A stretch of 64,000 bases of DNA from Caulobacteraceae bacterium (GTDB lineage Bacteria; Pseudomonadota; Alphaproteobacteria; Caulobacterales; Caulobacteraceae), in the NCBI GenBank assembly GCA_947478785.1, contig CANJXI010000004.1, positions 27,078 to 91,077 of the forward strand, given 5' to 3'. The notes under the pieces are model-generated. The model made no database searches and was not told the DNA's origin. It saw nothing but the letters and a program-made list of their open reading frames with translations. The position numbers were made by a program, and so were the translations under genes. Of the stretch, positions 47,580 through 59,167 are shown piece by piece; the first letter of the stretch is position 1, and each line of letters begins with the position of its first letter.

Positions 47580-48913
47580 TTCCCGGCGACGGCCAGCCCG
47601 TCGATCAGCAGGGACGGCGAATTGGAGGCGCCGCGGATCTCCAGGTCGGAGCCGGGGACGAGGCGGGCGTAGATGTCGATCAGGTTGCCGGCCACGGTGA
47701 TCTCGTTCACCGGATAGGCCAGTTCGCCGCCCTCGAACCAGAAGCCGGAGCAGCCCACCGACCAGTCGCCGGTGTTGCCGTTCAGCGACGGCCCGAACAT
47801 CGAGGTGATGAGCAGGCCCGCCCCCGCGTCGGCCATCAGCTCGGCCTGGCTGCGGGTTCCGGGCTTCACCGTCAGGTTGGAGGGCCCGACGCCGGGCGGC
47901 CCGGCCAGGCCCCGCGAGGCGTGTCCGGTGGTGGCCAGCCCAAGCTGGCGGGCCGAGGCCGAATTCAGCAGCCAGGTGGTCAGCACCCCGTCGTCGATCA
48001 GGTTGACCCGGCCGTTGGCGACGCCCTCGTCGTCGAAGGGCGAGGAGCCGAGGCCGCGCGGACGGTGCGGGTCGTCGGAGATCTCGATCCCCTTGGCGAA
48101 CACCGGCTGGCCCAGCCTGTCCTTCAGGAACGACGTGCCGCGCGCGATGGAGGGGCCGGAGACCGCCCCGATCAGCGGGCCGATCAACGACATGGCCAGC
48201 CGGTTCTCGAAGATAACCGGGGCGGTGGTGGACGCGATCTTGCGCGCGCCCAGGCGGCCGGCGGCGCGGCGGCCGGCCTCCGCCCCGATGGCCCGCGGCT
48301 CCGGCAGGTCGGACTGCCAGCGCACCGAGCGGCCGTCGTAGCCGGTCTCCATGCCGTCCTCGTCGCCGGCGATCGCCGAGGCGCCGATCGAGAAGCCGGA
48401 GGTGCGGTGTAGCCCCGAGAACCCGCCGCTGGTGATGATCCGCCACTGCGACGCCGACCAGGAGGCCGAGCCGCCGTCGGAGTTGGTGACCTTGGGGACC
48501 GCGCGGGCGGATTCCTCGGCGATCCGCGCCTTGGCTTCCAGCGCCTCCGGCTCGGGCTCGGCCGGATCGTAGAGGTCGAGGTCGAGGCCGCGCCGCTCCA
48601 GGCCCGCCAAGCGCTCGGGATCGGCCAGGCCGGCATAGGGGTCCTCCGGCGCGAGGCGGGCCATGGCCACGGCGCGCTCGACCAGCTTGGCGCGGGCCTC
48701 GGCGCTCACGTCGGAGCCGGAGACCGTCGCCTGCCGGCGGCCGACGAAGACCCGCAGGCCCAGGTCGCGGGATTCCTCGCGCTCGACTTCATCCAGCTCG
48801 CCCAGCCGCACGCTGATCGATAGGGCGCGCCGCTCGGCGCTGACGGCCTCGGCCGCATCGGCGCCGGCCCTGAGGGCGGCGGCCACGACGTCGTTCAGAA
48901 GGGTCTCATCCAT
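47576..48913 (-). CDS. pmbA: TldD/PmbA family protein
   Basis: FENRLAMSLIGPLIGAVSGPSIARGTSFLKDRLGQPVFA; LLITSMFGPSLNGNTGDWSVGCSGFWFEGGE; start among two nearby ATGs. Confidence 0.92.
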   Translation of the reverse strand: MDETLLNDVVAAALRAGADAAEAVSAERRALSISVRLGELDEVEREESRDLGLRVFVGRRQATVSGSDVSAEARAKLVERAVAMARLAPEDPYAGLADPERLAGLERRGLDLDLYDPAEPEPEALEAKARIAEESARAVPKVTNSDGGSASWSASQWRIITSGGFSGLHRTSGFSIGASAIAGDEDGMETGYDGRSVRWQSDLPEPRAIGAEAGRRAAGRLGARKIASTTAPVIFENRLAMSLIGPLIGAVSGPSIARGTSFLKDRLGQPVFAKGIEISDDPHRPRGLGSSPFDDEGVANGRVNLIDDGVLTTWLLNSASARQLGLATTGHASRGLAGPPGVGPSNLTVKPGTRSQAELMADAGAGLLITSMFGPSLNGNTGDWSVGCSGFWFEGGELAYPVNEITVAGNLIDIYARLVPGSDLEIRGASNSPSLLIDGLAVAGK

Positions 48914-48950
48914 CCGGGCCATATGGCGGAGCGCAGGGCCCGCCACAAGC

Positions 48951-49352
48951 TCAGGCGATGGCGTTGAAGATCAGGGCGACCGCGCAGAAGATGTAGGCGA
49001 GCCAGGTCACCACCACCCCGATCGCCCGGGGCAGCGAGGCGGCCCCGCTGCGCGACAGGCCGACGGCGTGGGCGATGCGGCCCAGGAACAGGGTCAGGCC
49101 GGCCACGTGCACCACCATGGGGGCGGCGCCCACCACCGCCAGCACGGCCAGCGACGCCATGCCCGCCGGGACATATTCCGTGGCGTTGCCGAAAGCGCGT
49201 ACGGCCAGGTTCAGCGAGGGAATATCGCCGTGCCCCAGCTCCACCCGGTGCAGCCGGCGCTGGCGCACCACCAGCACCGAGAGCACCAGCAGCAGGACCA
49301 TGTGCAGCCCGGCCCAGAGCGCGGCCGCGTGCGCTGAAGCGCTGATGTCCAT
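48951..49352 (-). CDS. MAPEG family membrane protein
   Basis: ATG at 49352; VELGHGDIPSLNLAVRAFGNATEYVPAGM. Confidence 0.85.
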   Translation of the reverse strand: MDISASAHAAALWAGLHMVLLLVLSVLVVRQRRLHRVELGHGDIPSLNLAVRAFGNATEYVPAGMASLAVLAVVGAAPMVVHVAGLTLFLGRIAHAVGLSRSGAASLPRAIGVVVTWLAYIFCAVALIFNAIA

Positions 49353-49366
49353 GGTGTCCCTCCCGA

Positions 49367-50893
49367 TCAGCCGACGGGCTTGCCGGAGCCCGGCAGGCCG
49401 AGCCTGGCCCATTTCGCCGTGACCGCCTCGACCACCGACTTGTCCATGCCGAGCAGTTCGCCCCACTCGCGCCTGGTCTCCGGCGGCCATTTGTTGGTGG
49501 CGTCCAGCCCGATCTTCGAACCCAGCCCGCTCTCCGGCGAGGCGAAGTCCAGATAGTCGATGGGGGTGTTCTCGATCACCGTGATATCGCGGGCCGGGTC
49601 CATGCGGGTGGAGAGCGCCCACATGACGTCCTTCCAGTCCCGCGCGTCGATGTCGTCGTCCACGACGATCACCCACTTGGTGTACATGAACTGCCGAAGG
49701 TAGCTCCAGACGCCCATCATCACCCGCTTGGCGTGGCCGGCGTAGGCCTTCTTCATCGACACCACCGCGATCCGGTAGGAGCACCCCTCCGGCGGCAGCC
49801 AGAAGTCGACGATCTCCTGGAACTGCTGGCGCAGCAGCGGAATGAACACCTCGTTCAGCGCCTCGCCGAGCACGGATGGCTCGTCCGGCGGCCGGCCGGT
49901 GAAGGTAGTCAGGTAGATCGGGTCCTTGCGCATGGTGATGGCGCTGACCTGGAAGACCGGGAATTTCTCGACGGAGTTATAATAGCCGGTGTGGTCGCCG
50001 TAGGGGCCCTCGTCGGCGTATTCGTCCAGCAGCACATGGCCCTCGATGACGATCTCGGCGTTGGCGGGCACCATCAGCGGCACGGTCTTGGCCGGCACCA
50101 GCTCGACCTTGGCCCCGCGCATCAGCCCGGCGAACTGGTATTCCGACAGCGTGTCGGGCACCGGCGTCACCGCCGCCAGGATCGTGCCGGGATCGGCGCC
50201 GATCACCGCGCAGGCGGGCAGGGGCTCGCGCCGGCCCTCCGCCTTCCAGCGCCGGTGGTGCTGCGCGCCGCCGCGATGCGCCAGCCAGCGCATGACGGTG
50301 CGGTCCGGCCCCAGCACCTGCATGCGGTAGATGCCCAGGTTGTAGTCGTCCTCCCGATCCGTCGAAGGGCCCTTGGTCACAACCAGCGGCCAGGTGATCA
50401 GCGGCGCGGGCTCGCCCGGCCAGCAGGTCTGGATCGGCAGCTTGTTGAGGTCGATCTTGTCGCCCGTCCAGACCACCTGCTGCACCGGGGCGGATTTCTG
50501 GATCTTCGGCCGCATCGCCATCACCGTCTGGGCGAGCGGCAACATGCCGAGCGCGTCCTTCAGGCCGCGCGGCGGCTCCGGCGCGCGCAGGAAGGCCAGC
50601 AGTTCGCCCACCTCGCGCAGGTCCGCCGCCGTGGTCCGCTCGCGCCCGTCCAGGGTCACGCCCATGGCCACCCGCCTGACCGTCCCGAACAGGTTGACCA
50701 GGCAGGGCATCGAGGACCGCTCGCCGTCGGCCCGGATGACGTTCTCGAACAATACCGCCGGGCCGCCCTCCGCCAGCAGACGGCGGTGGATCTCGGTGAT
50801 CTCCAGCACGCTCGACACCGGCTCGGAGACGCGCACGAGTTCGCCCGCTTTCTCGAGCTTCGCCATGAATTCGCGCAGGGACCTGTAGGCCAT
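49367..50893 (-). CDS. ubiD: UbiD family decarboxylase
   Basis: 508 aa; [57 protein letters not shown]. Confidence 0.93.
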   Translation of the reverse strand: MAYRSLREFMAKLEKAGELVRVSEPVSSVLEITEIHRRLLAEGGPAVLFENVIRADGERSSMPCLVNLFGTVRRVAMGVTLDGRERTTAADLREVGELLAFLRAPEPPRGLKDALGMLPLAQTVMAMRPKIQKSAPVQQVVWTGDKIDLNKLPIQTCWPGEPAPLITWPLVVTKGPSTDREDDYNLGIYRMQVLGPDRTVMRWLAHRGGAQHHRRWKAEGRREPLPACAVIGADPGTILAAVTPVPDTLSEYQFAGLMRGAKVELVPAKTVPLMVPANAEIVIEGHVLLDEYADEGPYGDHTGYYNSVEKFPVFQVSAITMRKDPIYLTTFTGRPPDEPSVLGEALNEVFIPLLRQQFQEIVDFWLPPEGCSYRIAVVSMKKAYAGHAKRVMMGVWSYLRQFMYTKWVIVVDDDIDARDWKDVMWALSTRMDPARDITVIENTPIDYLDFASPESGLGSKIGLDATNKWPPETRREWGELLGMDKSVVEAVTAKWARLGLPGSGKPVG

Positions 50894-50973
50894 GGTCCCT
50901 CCGTACGGGCGAAGGGCTCCCCTGTCACCCTCGGGTCAGGCTAGGATGGCCGACGTTCCAGGAGCCGCCATCC

Positions 50974-51522
50974 ATGACCCCGAACCTGCCCGCGCTCACC
51001 ACCGCCCTTGCCCTCGCCGGCTCCGCCCTGGCCGCCGAGGCGCCGAAAGCGCCCGAGCCGGCCCATCCGGTGGAGGCCGCCAGCTTCTTCGACGGCCGCT
51101 GGTACGAGATCGGCCGCACGCCCATGAAGCTCACCGACGGCTGCGTCGCCGGCTACACCGACTACCTGCGCCAGGCCGACAAGCTCACCCAGCGCGACGC
51201 CTGCCGCGACAAGACGCCGACCGGCAAGGAGAAGGTGATCGGCGGGCCGCTCACCATCCTCAACCCCGGCCAGAACACCAAGGTCCACGTCAGCTACCGC
51301 CTGTTCGGCGCCATCCCCATCGCCCGCGAATACTGGATGCTGGACCACGGCGACGGCTGGTTCATCCAGGCGACCCCGGCCATGGACATGATCAACATCT
51401 ACACCCGAGACCCCAGGCCCTCTCCCGATCTCGTCGACAAGCTCAAGGCCCGCACCCAGGCGCTCGGCTACGACGTGGGCAAGCTCGAATTCCCGGACCT
51501 CCTGCCGCCCGGCGCGCGCTAA
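50974..51522 (+). CDS. Lipocalin family protein
   Basis: Signal-like N-terminus; FFDGRWYEIGRTP lipocalin GxWYE motif. Confidence 0.8.
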   Translation: MTPNLPALTTALALAGSALAAEAPKAPEPAHPVEAASFFDGRWYEIGRTPMKLTDGCVAGYTDYLRQADKLTQRDACRDKTPTGKEKVIGGPLTILNPGQNTKVHVSYRLFGAIPIAREYWMLDHGDGWFIQATPAMDMINIYTRDPRPSPDLVDKLKARTQALGYDVGKLEFPDLLPPGAR

Positions 51523-51728
51523 ACGCCGGCCTTCGCGTCGTAGTCCCTGATCGCGGCCTTCTTGGCGATCTTGCGGAAGCGTCGCTCCAGGAAGTTGCGG
51601 AACGAGCCCGGATGCAGGGTGGCGATGCGCGCCAGAACGCTCGGATAGTCCTTGTAGTGGGCCGTGAAGTGGAAGGCGCCGGGCTCGGCCTCCATCCGAT
51701 GGGGGATGTGAAATCCGACTTCCCCCAT
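51519..51728 (-). CDS. Hypothetical small protein (start uncertain)
   Basis: MEAEPGAFHFTAHYKDYPSVLARIATLHPGSFRNFLERRFRKIAKKAAIRDYDAKAGV; longer start at 51788 would run through a repeat. Confidence 0.5.
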   Translation of the reverse strand: MGEVGFHIPHRMEAEPGAFHFTAHYKDYPSVLARIATLHPGSFRNFLERRFRKIAKKAAIRDYDAKAGV

Positions 51729-51778
51729 TGTCGCCCGGCTTCGCCATAGGCGACATTTCCCCCGTGCCGGGGGAAGAG
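51719..51778. repeat. Intergenic palindromic element (family D)
   Basis: GTCGCC-N13-GGCGAC and TTCCCCC-GTGCC-GGGGGAA adjacent hairpins. Confidence 0.55.
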
Positions 51779-51788
51779 CGGCCACCAC

Positions 51789-53555
51789 TCAATAGGCCAG
51801 CGCCACGCCGTCCTTGCGCATCTCGGTGGCCGCGGCATAGCGGCCGGGCCAGCGCTGGATGGCCTCGTAGCCGCCGTAGACACCGGGGTTGGGCTCCAGC
51901 TTCCAGCCCAGGTCCGCCAGCGCCTTCTGCGTCGCCGCCGGCACACCGGTCTCCAGGTTGAGCACACCGCGCGCGTCCATCGCCTCGCCGGTGGGCTCGT
52001 GGCCGCCCTCATGATGCCAGCGCGGGCTGTCGCCGGCCTCCTGCAGGCCCAGGTCGAAGTCCACGAGGTTGGTGACGATCTGCGCCTGGCCCTGCGGCTG
52101 CATGTCCCCACCCATGACGCCGAAAGCCAGGCTGGGCTGTCCGGCCTTCGTCGCGAACCCCGGGATGATCGTCTGGAAGGGCCGCTTGCCGGGCGCATAG
52201 ACGTTGGGATGGCCGTCCTGCAGGGCGAACAGCTCGCCCCGGTTCTGCAGCATGAACCCCAGCCCGTCGGGCATCAGGCCGGAGCCCATGCCGCGATAGT
52301 TGGACTGGATGATCGAGACCATCATGCCGTCGGCGTCGGCCGTCGTGAAATAGGTGGTGTCGCCGTGGCTGGGCGCCTGGCCGGGATAGACCGGCTCGAG
52401 GATCCGGTCGGGCCGGATCAGCTGGGCGCGCTCGCGGGCGTAGTCTTTCGAGAGCAGCCAGGCCGTCGGCTGCCTGTAGAATGCAGGGTCGGCGTAGAAC
52501 CGCGCCCGGTCCTCGAAGGCCAGCCGCTTGGCCTCCACCGCGTGGTGGATCGCCTGCGCCGACTGGAAGCCCATGCCCCGGATGTCGAACTCGGCCATGA
52601 TGTTCAGCATCTGCAGCGTGACGAAGCCCTGGCTGTTGGGCGGCAGGCCCCAGACGTCGAGGCCGCGATAGTTCACCGACGCCGGCTCCACCCACTCCGA
52701 ACGGTGCGCCGCCAGGTCGGCCCGCGTCATCCAGCCGCCGATCCGCTGGAAGTAGCGCTCGATGGTCGTGGCGATCTCGCCCTCGTAGAAGGCCCGCCCG
52801 CCACCCTCGGCGATCAGCCGGTAGGTGCGGGCGAGGTCGGGATTGCGGAACACCTCGCCCTCGCGCGGCGTGGCCCCCTGCGGCGCCCAGAGGCGGCGGA
52901 AATTCTCTGTCTCCTCGATGTGGTTCTCGGGCCGCCCGTAGGCCCGCGCGGCGCTGGCCAGGTAGTAGGCCACGGTCTGGACGACCGGCGCGCCCTCCTC
53001 GGCATGGCGGATGGCGGGTTCGAACAGCGCCTTCCAGGCAAGCTTGCCGTAGCGCTGGTGCAGGCTCCACCAGGCGTCCACCGCGCCCGGCACGCTCACC
53101 GACACCGCCCCGAAGGAATTGATCAGGCCCTTGGCGTTGGCGCGCCTGCGCTGCTCGGCCAGTGTAAGGGCGCGCGGGCTGCGCCCCGAGCCGTTCAGGC
53201 CCACCACCTTGCGCGCCTTGGGGTCCCACAGCAGCACGAAACAGTCGCCGCCGATCCCGCTGGAGACCGGCTCGCCGAAGCCCAGCACGGCGTTGGCGCA
53301 GATCGCCGCGTCCACCGCCGAGCCGCCGGCCTTCAGCATCTCGATGGCCGCCAGGCTCGCCAGCGGATGTGCCGTGGCCGTCGCCCCGTGGACGCCCCAG
53401 GCCGCCGAGCGGCTGGCGAAGGTGGCCCCGTCGATCCGGTCGCCGCCGCCCACGTCGGGCCGGTCGCGGTTGGGCGTCTCGCCCCGGCTGGTGGCGAACG
53501 CCCGCCCGGCGAGCGCCGCGGCCGGAACGGCGGCGAGGAAGGTGCGGCGGCGCAT
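51789..53555 (-). CDS. ggt: Gamma-glutamyltransferase
   Basis: ATG at 53555; exported N-terminus; GGSAVDAAICANAVLGFGEPVSSGIGGDCF; GDTTYFTTADADGMMVSIIQSNYRGMGSG. Confidence 0.92.
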   Translation of the reverse strand: MRRRTFLAAVPAAALAGRAFATSRGETPNRDRPDVGGGDRIDGATFASRSAAWGVHGATATAHPLASLAAIEMLKAGGSAVDAAICANAVLGFGEPVSSGIGGDCFVLLWDPKARKVVGLNGSGRSPRALTLAEQRRRANAKGLINSFGAVSVSVPGAVDAWWSLHQRYGKLAWKALFEPAIRHAEEGAPVVQTVAYYLASAARAYGRPENHIEETENFRRLWAPQGATPREGEVFRNPDLARTYRLIAEGGGRAFYEGEIATTIERYFQRIGGWMTRADLAAHRSEWVEPASVNYRGLDVWGLPPNSQGFVTLQMLNIMAEFDIRGMGFQSAQAIHHAVEAKRLAFEDRARFYADPAFYRQPTAWLLSKDYARERAQLIRPDRILEPVYPGQAPSHGDTTYFTTADADGMMVSIIQSNYRGMGSGLMPDGLGFMLQNRGELFALQDGHPNVYAPGKRPFQTIIPGFATKAGQPSLAFGVMGGDMQPQGQAQIVTNLVDFDLGLQEAGDSPRWHHEGGHEPTGEAMDARGVLNLETGVPAATQKALADLGWKLEPNPGVYGGYEAIQRWPGRYAAATEMRKDGVALAY

Positions 53556-53739
53556 ATGGGGACCTCCGGACGGGCAGGGCTCGGCTAACCTTAGCGGTGC
53601 GCGGGCGGAACGCCACGTCCTGCGCCGCGCCAGGTTCCCGGCCTGTTCAAGAATAAGTCGCCCCGCGGCGCCTTCGTGCTGGCGCGCCCGCCTCCGTGTC
53701 CCCAGCTTGGGCGCAGGCAAACCCACGGAGGCTTCGAAT

Positions 53740-54168
53740 ATGATCCGCAAGGCGAACGCGGTGTGGCGCGGCACGGGGCGCGACGGCGCCGGAGACCTGA
53801 CCTCGGCGTCCGGGGTCCTGTCCAAGACGCCCTACAGCTACAAGACCCGCTTCGAGGATACGCCCGGGACCAATCCCGAGGAACTGCTGGCCGCCGCCCA
53901 CGCCGGCTGTTTCACCATGGCGCTGGCGTTCGCCCTGCAGCAGGCCGGGCTGACGGCCACGGAGCTGCGCACCGAAGCCGCCGTCACCCTCGACCCGGCC
54001 GACGGCGGCGGGTTCAGGATCAGCAGGTCGGCGCTCACCCTGCGGGCGAAGATTCCCGGGATCGACGATGCGAAGTTCCAGGAACTGGCCAAGGGCGCCG
54101 AACAGAACTGCCCAGTCTCCAAGGTCCTGAACGCCGAGATCACCCTGGACGCGGCGCTGGAGGGTTAG
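53740..54168 (+). CDS. OsmC family protein
   Basis: 142 aa; GTNPEELLAAAHAGCFTMALAFAL; EQNCPVSKVLN. Confidence 0.93.
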   Translation: MIRKANAVWRGTGRDGAGDLTSASGVLSKTPYSYKTRFEDTPGTNPEELLAAAHAGCFTMALAFALQQAGLTATELRTEAAVTLDPADGGGFRISRSALTLRAKIPGIDDAKFQELAKGAEQNCPVSKVLNAEITLDAALEG

Positions 54169-54172
54169 CCGC

Positions 54173-54832
54173 TCACGGCAGGGCCCACACGCAGGTCTTC
54201 TTCACCGCGAAGTCCTCCAGCTCCCGGGTCGTCTCCACCTGGTATTCGGCGAGCTTCTGGAGCCCCGTGCGCGGGAAGTAGCTGCGCCCCGGGTCGCCGA
54301 CCAGCACCGTGGCGCCGGCCGCGCGGCCCGCACCGAGCCAGGCCATCACCCGCTCGGCCAGCGGCTTCTCGTAGCAGATGTCGCCGGCCAGGATCACGTC
54401 GGCGGCCGGCGGGGGTTCGTCCAGCAGGTCCTGTCCGGTGAAGGCGCACGCCACCCCGTTTGCGGCGGCGTTGAGCGACAGCGCCGCCCCGCAATAGGCG
54501 TCGATGTCGGCGCAGAGCACGCCCGCCGCCCCGGCCCGCATCGCCGCGATCCCGACGATCCCGGAGCCCGAGGCGAAGTCGATCACCCGCTTGCCGGCCA
54601 CGACTTCCGGGTTGTCGAGCACATACCGCGCCAGCGCCTGGCCGCCGGCCCAGGCGAAGGCCCAGAACGGCGGCGGCAGGCCGATCTCCTCCAACGCCTC
54701 CTCGGTGAGCTGCCAGATCGGCGTCACCTCGTCGGCCAGGTGCAGCTGGAGTTCCGGCGTGTGCGGCGGCCGCTGCAAGCGTGTGTTGGCGACGATGAAG
54801 TCGCGGCGGCCTTCCGGTGTGGCGGGGATCAT
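54173..54832 (-). CDS. Class I SAM-dependent methyltransferase (protein lysine MTase-like)
   Basis: 219 aa; GKRVIDFASGSGIVGIAAMRAGA; ADVILAGDICYEKPLAERVMAWL. Confidence 0.85.
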   Translation of the reverse strand: MIPATPEGRRDFIVANTRLQRPPHTPELQLHLADEVTPIWQLTEEALEEIGLPPPFWAFAWAGGQALARYVLDNPEVVAGKRVIDFASGSGIVGIAAMRAGAAGVLCADIDAYCGAALSLNAAANGVACAFTGQDLLDEPPPAADVILAGDICYEKPLAERVMAWLGAGRAAGATVLVGDPGRSYFPRTGLQKLAEYQVETTRELEDFAVKKTCVWALP

Positions 54833-54888
54833 GCGCGCCTTCTAGGGCGGATCGACAATCAGGGCGATGCCACCCCTTTTTCAGAACG

Positions 54889-55001
54889 TCATGGCCGGGC
54901 TTGTCCCGGCCATCCAGAGACACCGAAGCCCCTAGGATGCCCTGTGGCAGATCTTGCGTCGCCAGCGCATCTGGGTGGCCGGGACAAGCCCGGCCATGAC
55001 G
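54889..55001. repeat. Paired-arm repeat, family B copy 2
   Basis: GTCATGGCCGGGCTTGTCCCGGCCATCCAGA ... TCTGGGTGGCCGGGACAAGCCCGGCCATGAC. Confidence 0.88.
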
Positions 55002-55015
55002 GCAGAGAGGGTTGA

Positions 55016-56212
<1,197 letters not shown>

Positions 56213-56290
56213 CATCTCCGCGGTTGGTGAAGCTTTTCAGCCGTCCCCGCGTTTCCTCAAGCAAGGCGATCGCGAGAGGAGAACCGCGCC

Positions 56291-56716
56291 ATGACCAATA
56301 CAGCCCAGGCCACGCGGGTGATCCCCGCCAAGCCCGAGGATGTCTGGGAAACCATGACCTCTCGGGAAGGCATGAAGGAATACATGATGGGCGCCGACGT
56401 CGAGACCGACTGGCGCGTGGGCGGGCCGATCGTCATGCGCGGCGAGGTCAAGGGAAAGCCCTTCGAAGACCATGGGCAGGTCCGCTCGTTCCTGCCCAAC
56501 CGCCGCCTGAGCTACACCCACATCAGCGGCTCCGCCCCCGACAAGGTTCGCCTGGTCACCTTCGAACTCTGCCCCAAGGCCGGCGTCACCGAGGTGACCG
56601 TCACCCAGGAGAACCTCAACGGCCGCGTCCAGCCCGAGGACATCGAACACAAGGCCGACTACGAGAAGACCTGGGCGATGATGCTGGAAGGCCTGGAAAA
56701 GGCCGTCGCGCACTGA
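56291..56716 (+). CDS. SRPBCC/AHSA1-like protein
   Basis: TRVIPAKPEDVWETMTSREGMKEYMMGADVETDWRVGGPIVMRGEVKGKPFEDHGQV. Confidence 0.85.
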   Translation: MTNTAQATRVIPAKPEDVWETMTSREGMKEYMMGADVETDWRVGGPIVMRGEVKGKPFEDHGQVRSFLPNRRLSYTHISGSAPDKVRLVTFELCPKAGVTEVTVTQENLNGRVQPEDIEHKADYEKTWAMMLEGLEKAVAH

Positions 56717-56718
56717 CC

Positions 56719-56866
56719 CCCTTTCCCCTCGATGGGGAAAGGGCCGGGGATTGGGGTGTGAGCATTGAGACCGGGTGAATGGCTTCGTTCGGCGCCGATG
56801 CCAACCGAGGCTGCTCGTCAACGCTGCGGCCACACCCCATCCCGACCTTCCCCATCGAGGGGAAGG
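56719..56866. repeat. Paired-hairpin intergenic repeat, family A copy 2
   Basis: CCCTTTCCCCTCGATGGGGAAAGGGCCGGGGATTGGGGTGTG ... CACACCCCATCCCGACCTTCCCCATCGAGGGGAAGG; between convergent genes. Confidence 0.85.
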
Positions 56867-56874
56867 CGCTCGCT

Positions 56875-57909
56875 TCAGAGCAAATTCCCCAATCCCGCCT
56901 TCGCCGCTTTCAGGAACACGCTGGGCAGCCCGTCCAGGTCCCGCCTGGGGCTCCAGATCACCCCCTCGGCCGGCCCCTCCGCCCGCAGCAGCCGCAGCGT
57001 CAGGGTGAAGTGCGTGAAGCCGTGCTCCACCTCGCCCACGCCGCGCCAGTCGAGATCGGCCGGCGCGGCCGCCAGCGCCTCCCCGTCGCTCCAGCGCGCG
57101 GTCCGCCACTCCGAGGTCGGCAGGGCCAGCATCCCGCCCAGCAGGCCCTTCGGCGGACGCCGCACCAGCGCCACACGGTCGCCCTGGGTCAGCACATAGG
57201 CCACCCCGTGGCGGTGCGGGCGCTCCGCCTTGGCAGTCCGGCGGGGATAGGTATCCGGCGCGCCCGTCGCCACGGCCTGGCAGTGCGCCGACACCGGGCA
57301 GCGTTCGCACAAGGGTTGTTTGGGCCGGCAGAGCGTAGCGCCCAGGTCCATCAGCGCCTGGGCCCAGTCGCCCGGCCGTTCGTCCCGGACCAGCCCCGCC
57401 GCCAGCCGCTTCAGCTCCGGCTTGGCGTCCGGCAGCGGATCGTCCACGGCGAACAGCCGCGCCATCACCCGCTCGACATTGCCGTCGACCACGTTGGCCG
57501 GCCGGTCGAAGGCGATGGCGGCGACGGCGGCGGCCGTGTAGGCGCCCAGGCCCGGCAGGGCGCGCAAGGCCTCTTCCGTGTCGGGGAACACCCCGCCGTG
57601 CCCGCCGGCCACCGCCCGGGCGCAGGCCAGCAGATTGCGGGCTCGCGCGTAGTAGCCGAGCCCCGCCCAGGCGGCCATCACCTCGCCGTCGGCCTCGGCG
57701 GCCAGCGCGCCGACGGTCGGCCAGCGGGCGGTGAACTTCAGGAAGTAGGGGATGGCGTGCGGCACGGTGGTCTGCTGCAGCATCACCTCCGACAGCCAGA
57801 CCCGGTAGGGATCGGCCCGCGCCGCGCCCGGCGGCGCCCGCCAGGGCAGGTCGCGGGCATGGGCGTCGTACCAGGCGAGCAGGGCGGCGCGGAGGCGGTC
57901 TGTGTTCAC
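56875..57909 (-). CDS. mutY: A/G-specific adenine glycosylase
   Basis: 344 aa; RDLPWRAPPGAARADPYRVWLSEVMLQQTTV; LPGLGAYTAAAVAAIAF; CX6CX2CX5C cluster CRPKQPLCERCPVSAHC. Confidence 0.95.
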   Translation of the reverse strand: MNTDRLRAALLAWYDAHARDLPWRAPPGAARADPYRVWLSEVMLQQTTVPHAIPYFLKFTARWPTVGALAAEADGEVMAAWAGLGYYARARNLLACARAVAGGHGGVFPDTEEALRALPGLGAYTAAAVAAIAFDRPANVVDGNVERVMARLFAVDDPLPDAKPELKRLAAGLVRDERPGDWAQALMDLGATLCRPKQPLCERCPVSAHCQAVATGAPDTYPRRTAKAERPHRHGVAYVLTQGDRVALVRRPPKGLLGGMLALPTSEWRTARWSDGEALAAAPADLDWRGVGEVEHGFTHFTLTLRLLRAEGPAEGVIWSPRRDLDGLPSVFLKAAKAGLGNLL

Positions 57910-57953
57910 GACTCCCTCCTTATCGCCGCCGCATGATCTGGGTAAGGTGGCCC

Positions 57954-58493
57954 ATGGCCCGCCGACCCCTGCCCACCGCCCAGGAGGCGATGCGCATCCT
58001 CTCCGAGAAGCGCACGCGCCCGCAACGCCGTCCGCCGCCGCCGCTCGGCCGGGCGCTGGGCAAGACGCTCAAGGACTTCGACGCCAAGTTCGGCAAGGGG
58101 CCGGGCGCGCTGGCCGCCCGCTGGCGCGAGGTGGTGGGCGCCGAGATCGCCAGGCGCACCGAGGTGGTCAAGCTCACCAAGGGCCGCAACGGCGGGCCGT
58201 CTTCGCTAGAGATCCGGGTGGCGGGCCCCGCCGCCGCCATCATCCAGCACCAGGCCCACGAGATCCTGGCCCGCGTGAACCTCTTCCTGGGCGCCGACGC
58301 CGTGCAGAAGCTGCGGATCGTCCAGGGCCCCCTGCAGGCCAGGCCCGAGCCTGTCCTCCCCCGCCGCAAGCTGCCCCCGCTGGACGCGGCGGCGGAACAG
58401 ACGCTGGCCCAGGACCTCGCCACGGCCCCCGACGGCCCGCTCAAGAGCGCGCTGCTGGCGCTGGGCCGCGGCGTCCTGCGACAACGGCGGTGA
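57954..58493 (+). CDS. DUF721/DciA-like protein
   Basis: KDFDAKFGKGPGALAARWREVVGAEIARRTEVVKLTKGRNGGPSSLEIRVAGPAAAIIQHQAHEILARVNLFLG. Confidence 0.85.
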   Translation: MARRPLPTAQEAMRILSEKRTRPQRRPPPPLGRALGKTLKDFDAKFGKGPGALAARWREVVGAEIARRTEVVKLTKGRNGGPSSLEIRVAGPAAAIIQHQAHEILARVNLFLGADAVQKLRIVQGPLQARPEPVLPRRKLPPLDAAAEQTLAQDLATAPDGPLKSALLALGRGVLRQRR

Positions 58494-58552
58494 GACGGGA
58501 CGGGAATCGCGCTTTAATCGTCTATTCGGATCGCGCCGGAAGGTCGCCGCCC

Positions 58553-59167
58553 ATGTTCAACCGCCGTCTCCTGGTCATCGCCGCCGCGGTCGCGGGCCTG
58601 GCGCTGGCCGGTTGCGCCAAGGGCAAGGGACCGATCGCCCCCTCGGCCGAGGACATGAGCCTGGGCGATCCCAAGGCCAAGGTCGAGGTGATCGAATACG
58701 CCTCGGTCACCTGCCCGCACTGCGCGCGGTTCAACGCCGAGACCTTCCCGGCCTTCAAGGCCAAGTACGTCGACACCGGCCGCGTCCACTACACTTTCAA
58801 GGAGTTCATCACCGAGCCCGCGCCGGTGGCGGCGGCCGGCTACCTGCTGGCCCGCTGCGCCGGCAAGGACCGCTACTTCGCCGTGCTCGACCAGATGTTC
58901 CGCAGCCAGGACGAGACCACCGGCGGCGGCGATGTCCGGGCCGCCCTGCTGCGCATCGCCAAGGGCGCCGGCCTGAGCGAGGCCCAGGTCGAGCAGTGCT
59001 TCAACGACAAGGCCGCCCAGGACGCCCTGAACGCCCGGGTGCAGCGGCACGTGGAGGTCGACAAGATCACCTCGACCCCCACCTTCATCATCAACGGCAA
59101 GCGCACCGAGGGCGTCATGACGCTCCCCGAACTCGACGCGGCGATCGCCGGGGCCGCCAAGCGATGA
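58553..59167 (+). CDS. DsbA-family thiol oxidoreductase, lipoprotein
   Basis: Lipobox LALAGC; active site CPHC (EYASVTCPHCARFN); TPTFIINGKR. Confidence 0.9.
   Translation: MFNRRLLVIAAAVAGLALAGCAKGKGPIAPSAEDMSLGDPKAKVEVIEYASVTCPHCARFNAETFPAFKAKYVDTGRVHYTFKEFITEPAPVAAAGYLLARCAGKDRYFAVLDQMFRSQDETTGGGDVRAALLRIAKGAGLSEAQVEQCFNDKAAQDALNARVQRHVEVDKITSTPTFIINGKRTEGVMTLPELDAAIAGAAKR

Noticed and set aside
51729-51788. Upstream start of the 89-aa minus-strand ORF
   Set aside because: This extension lies within a palindromic intergenic repeat, so the shorter start is preferred.
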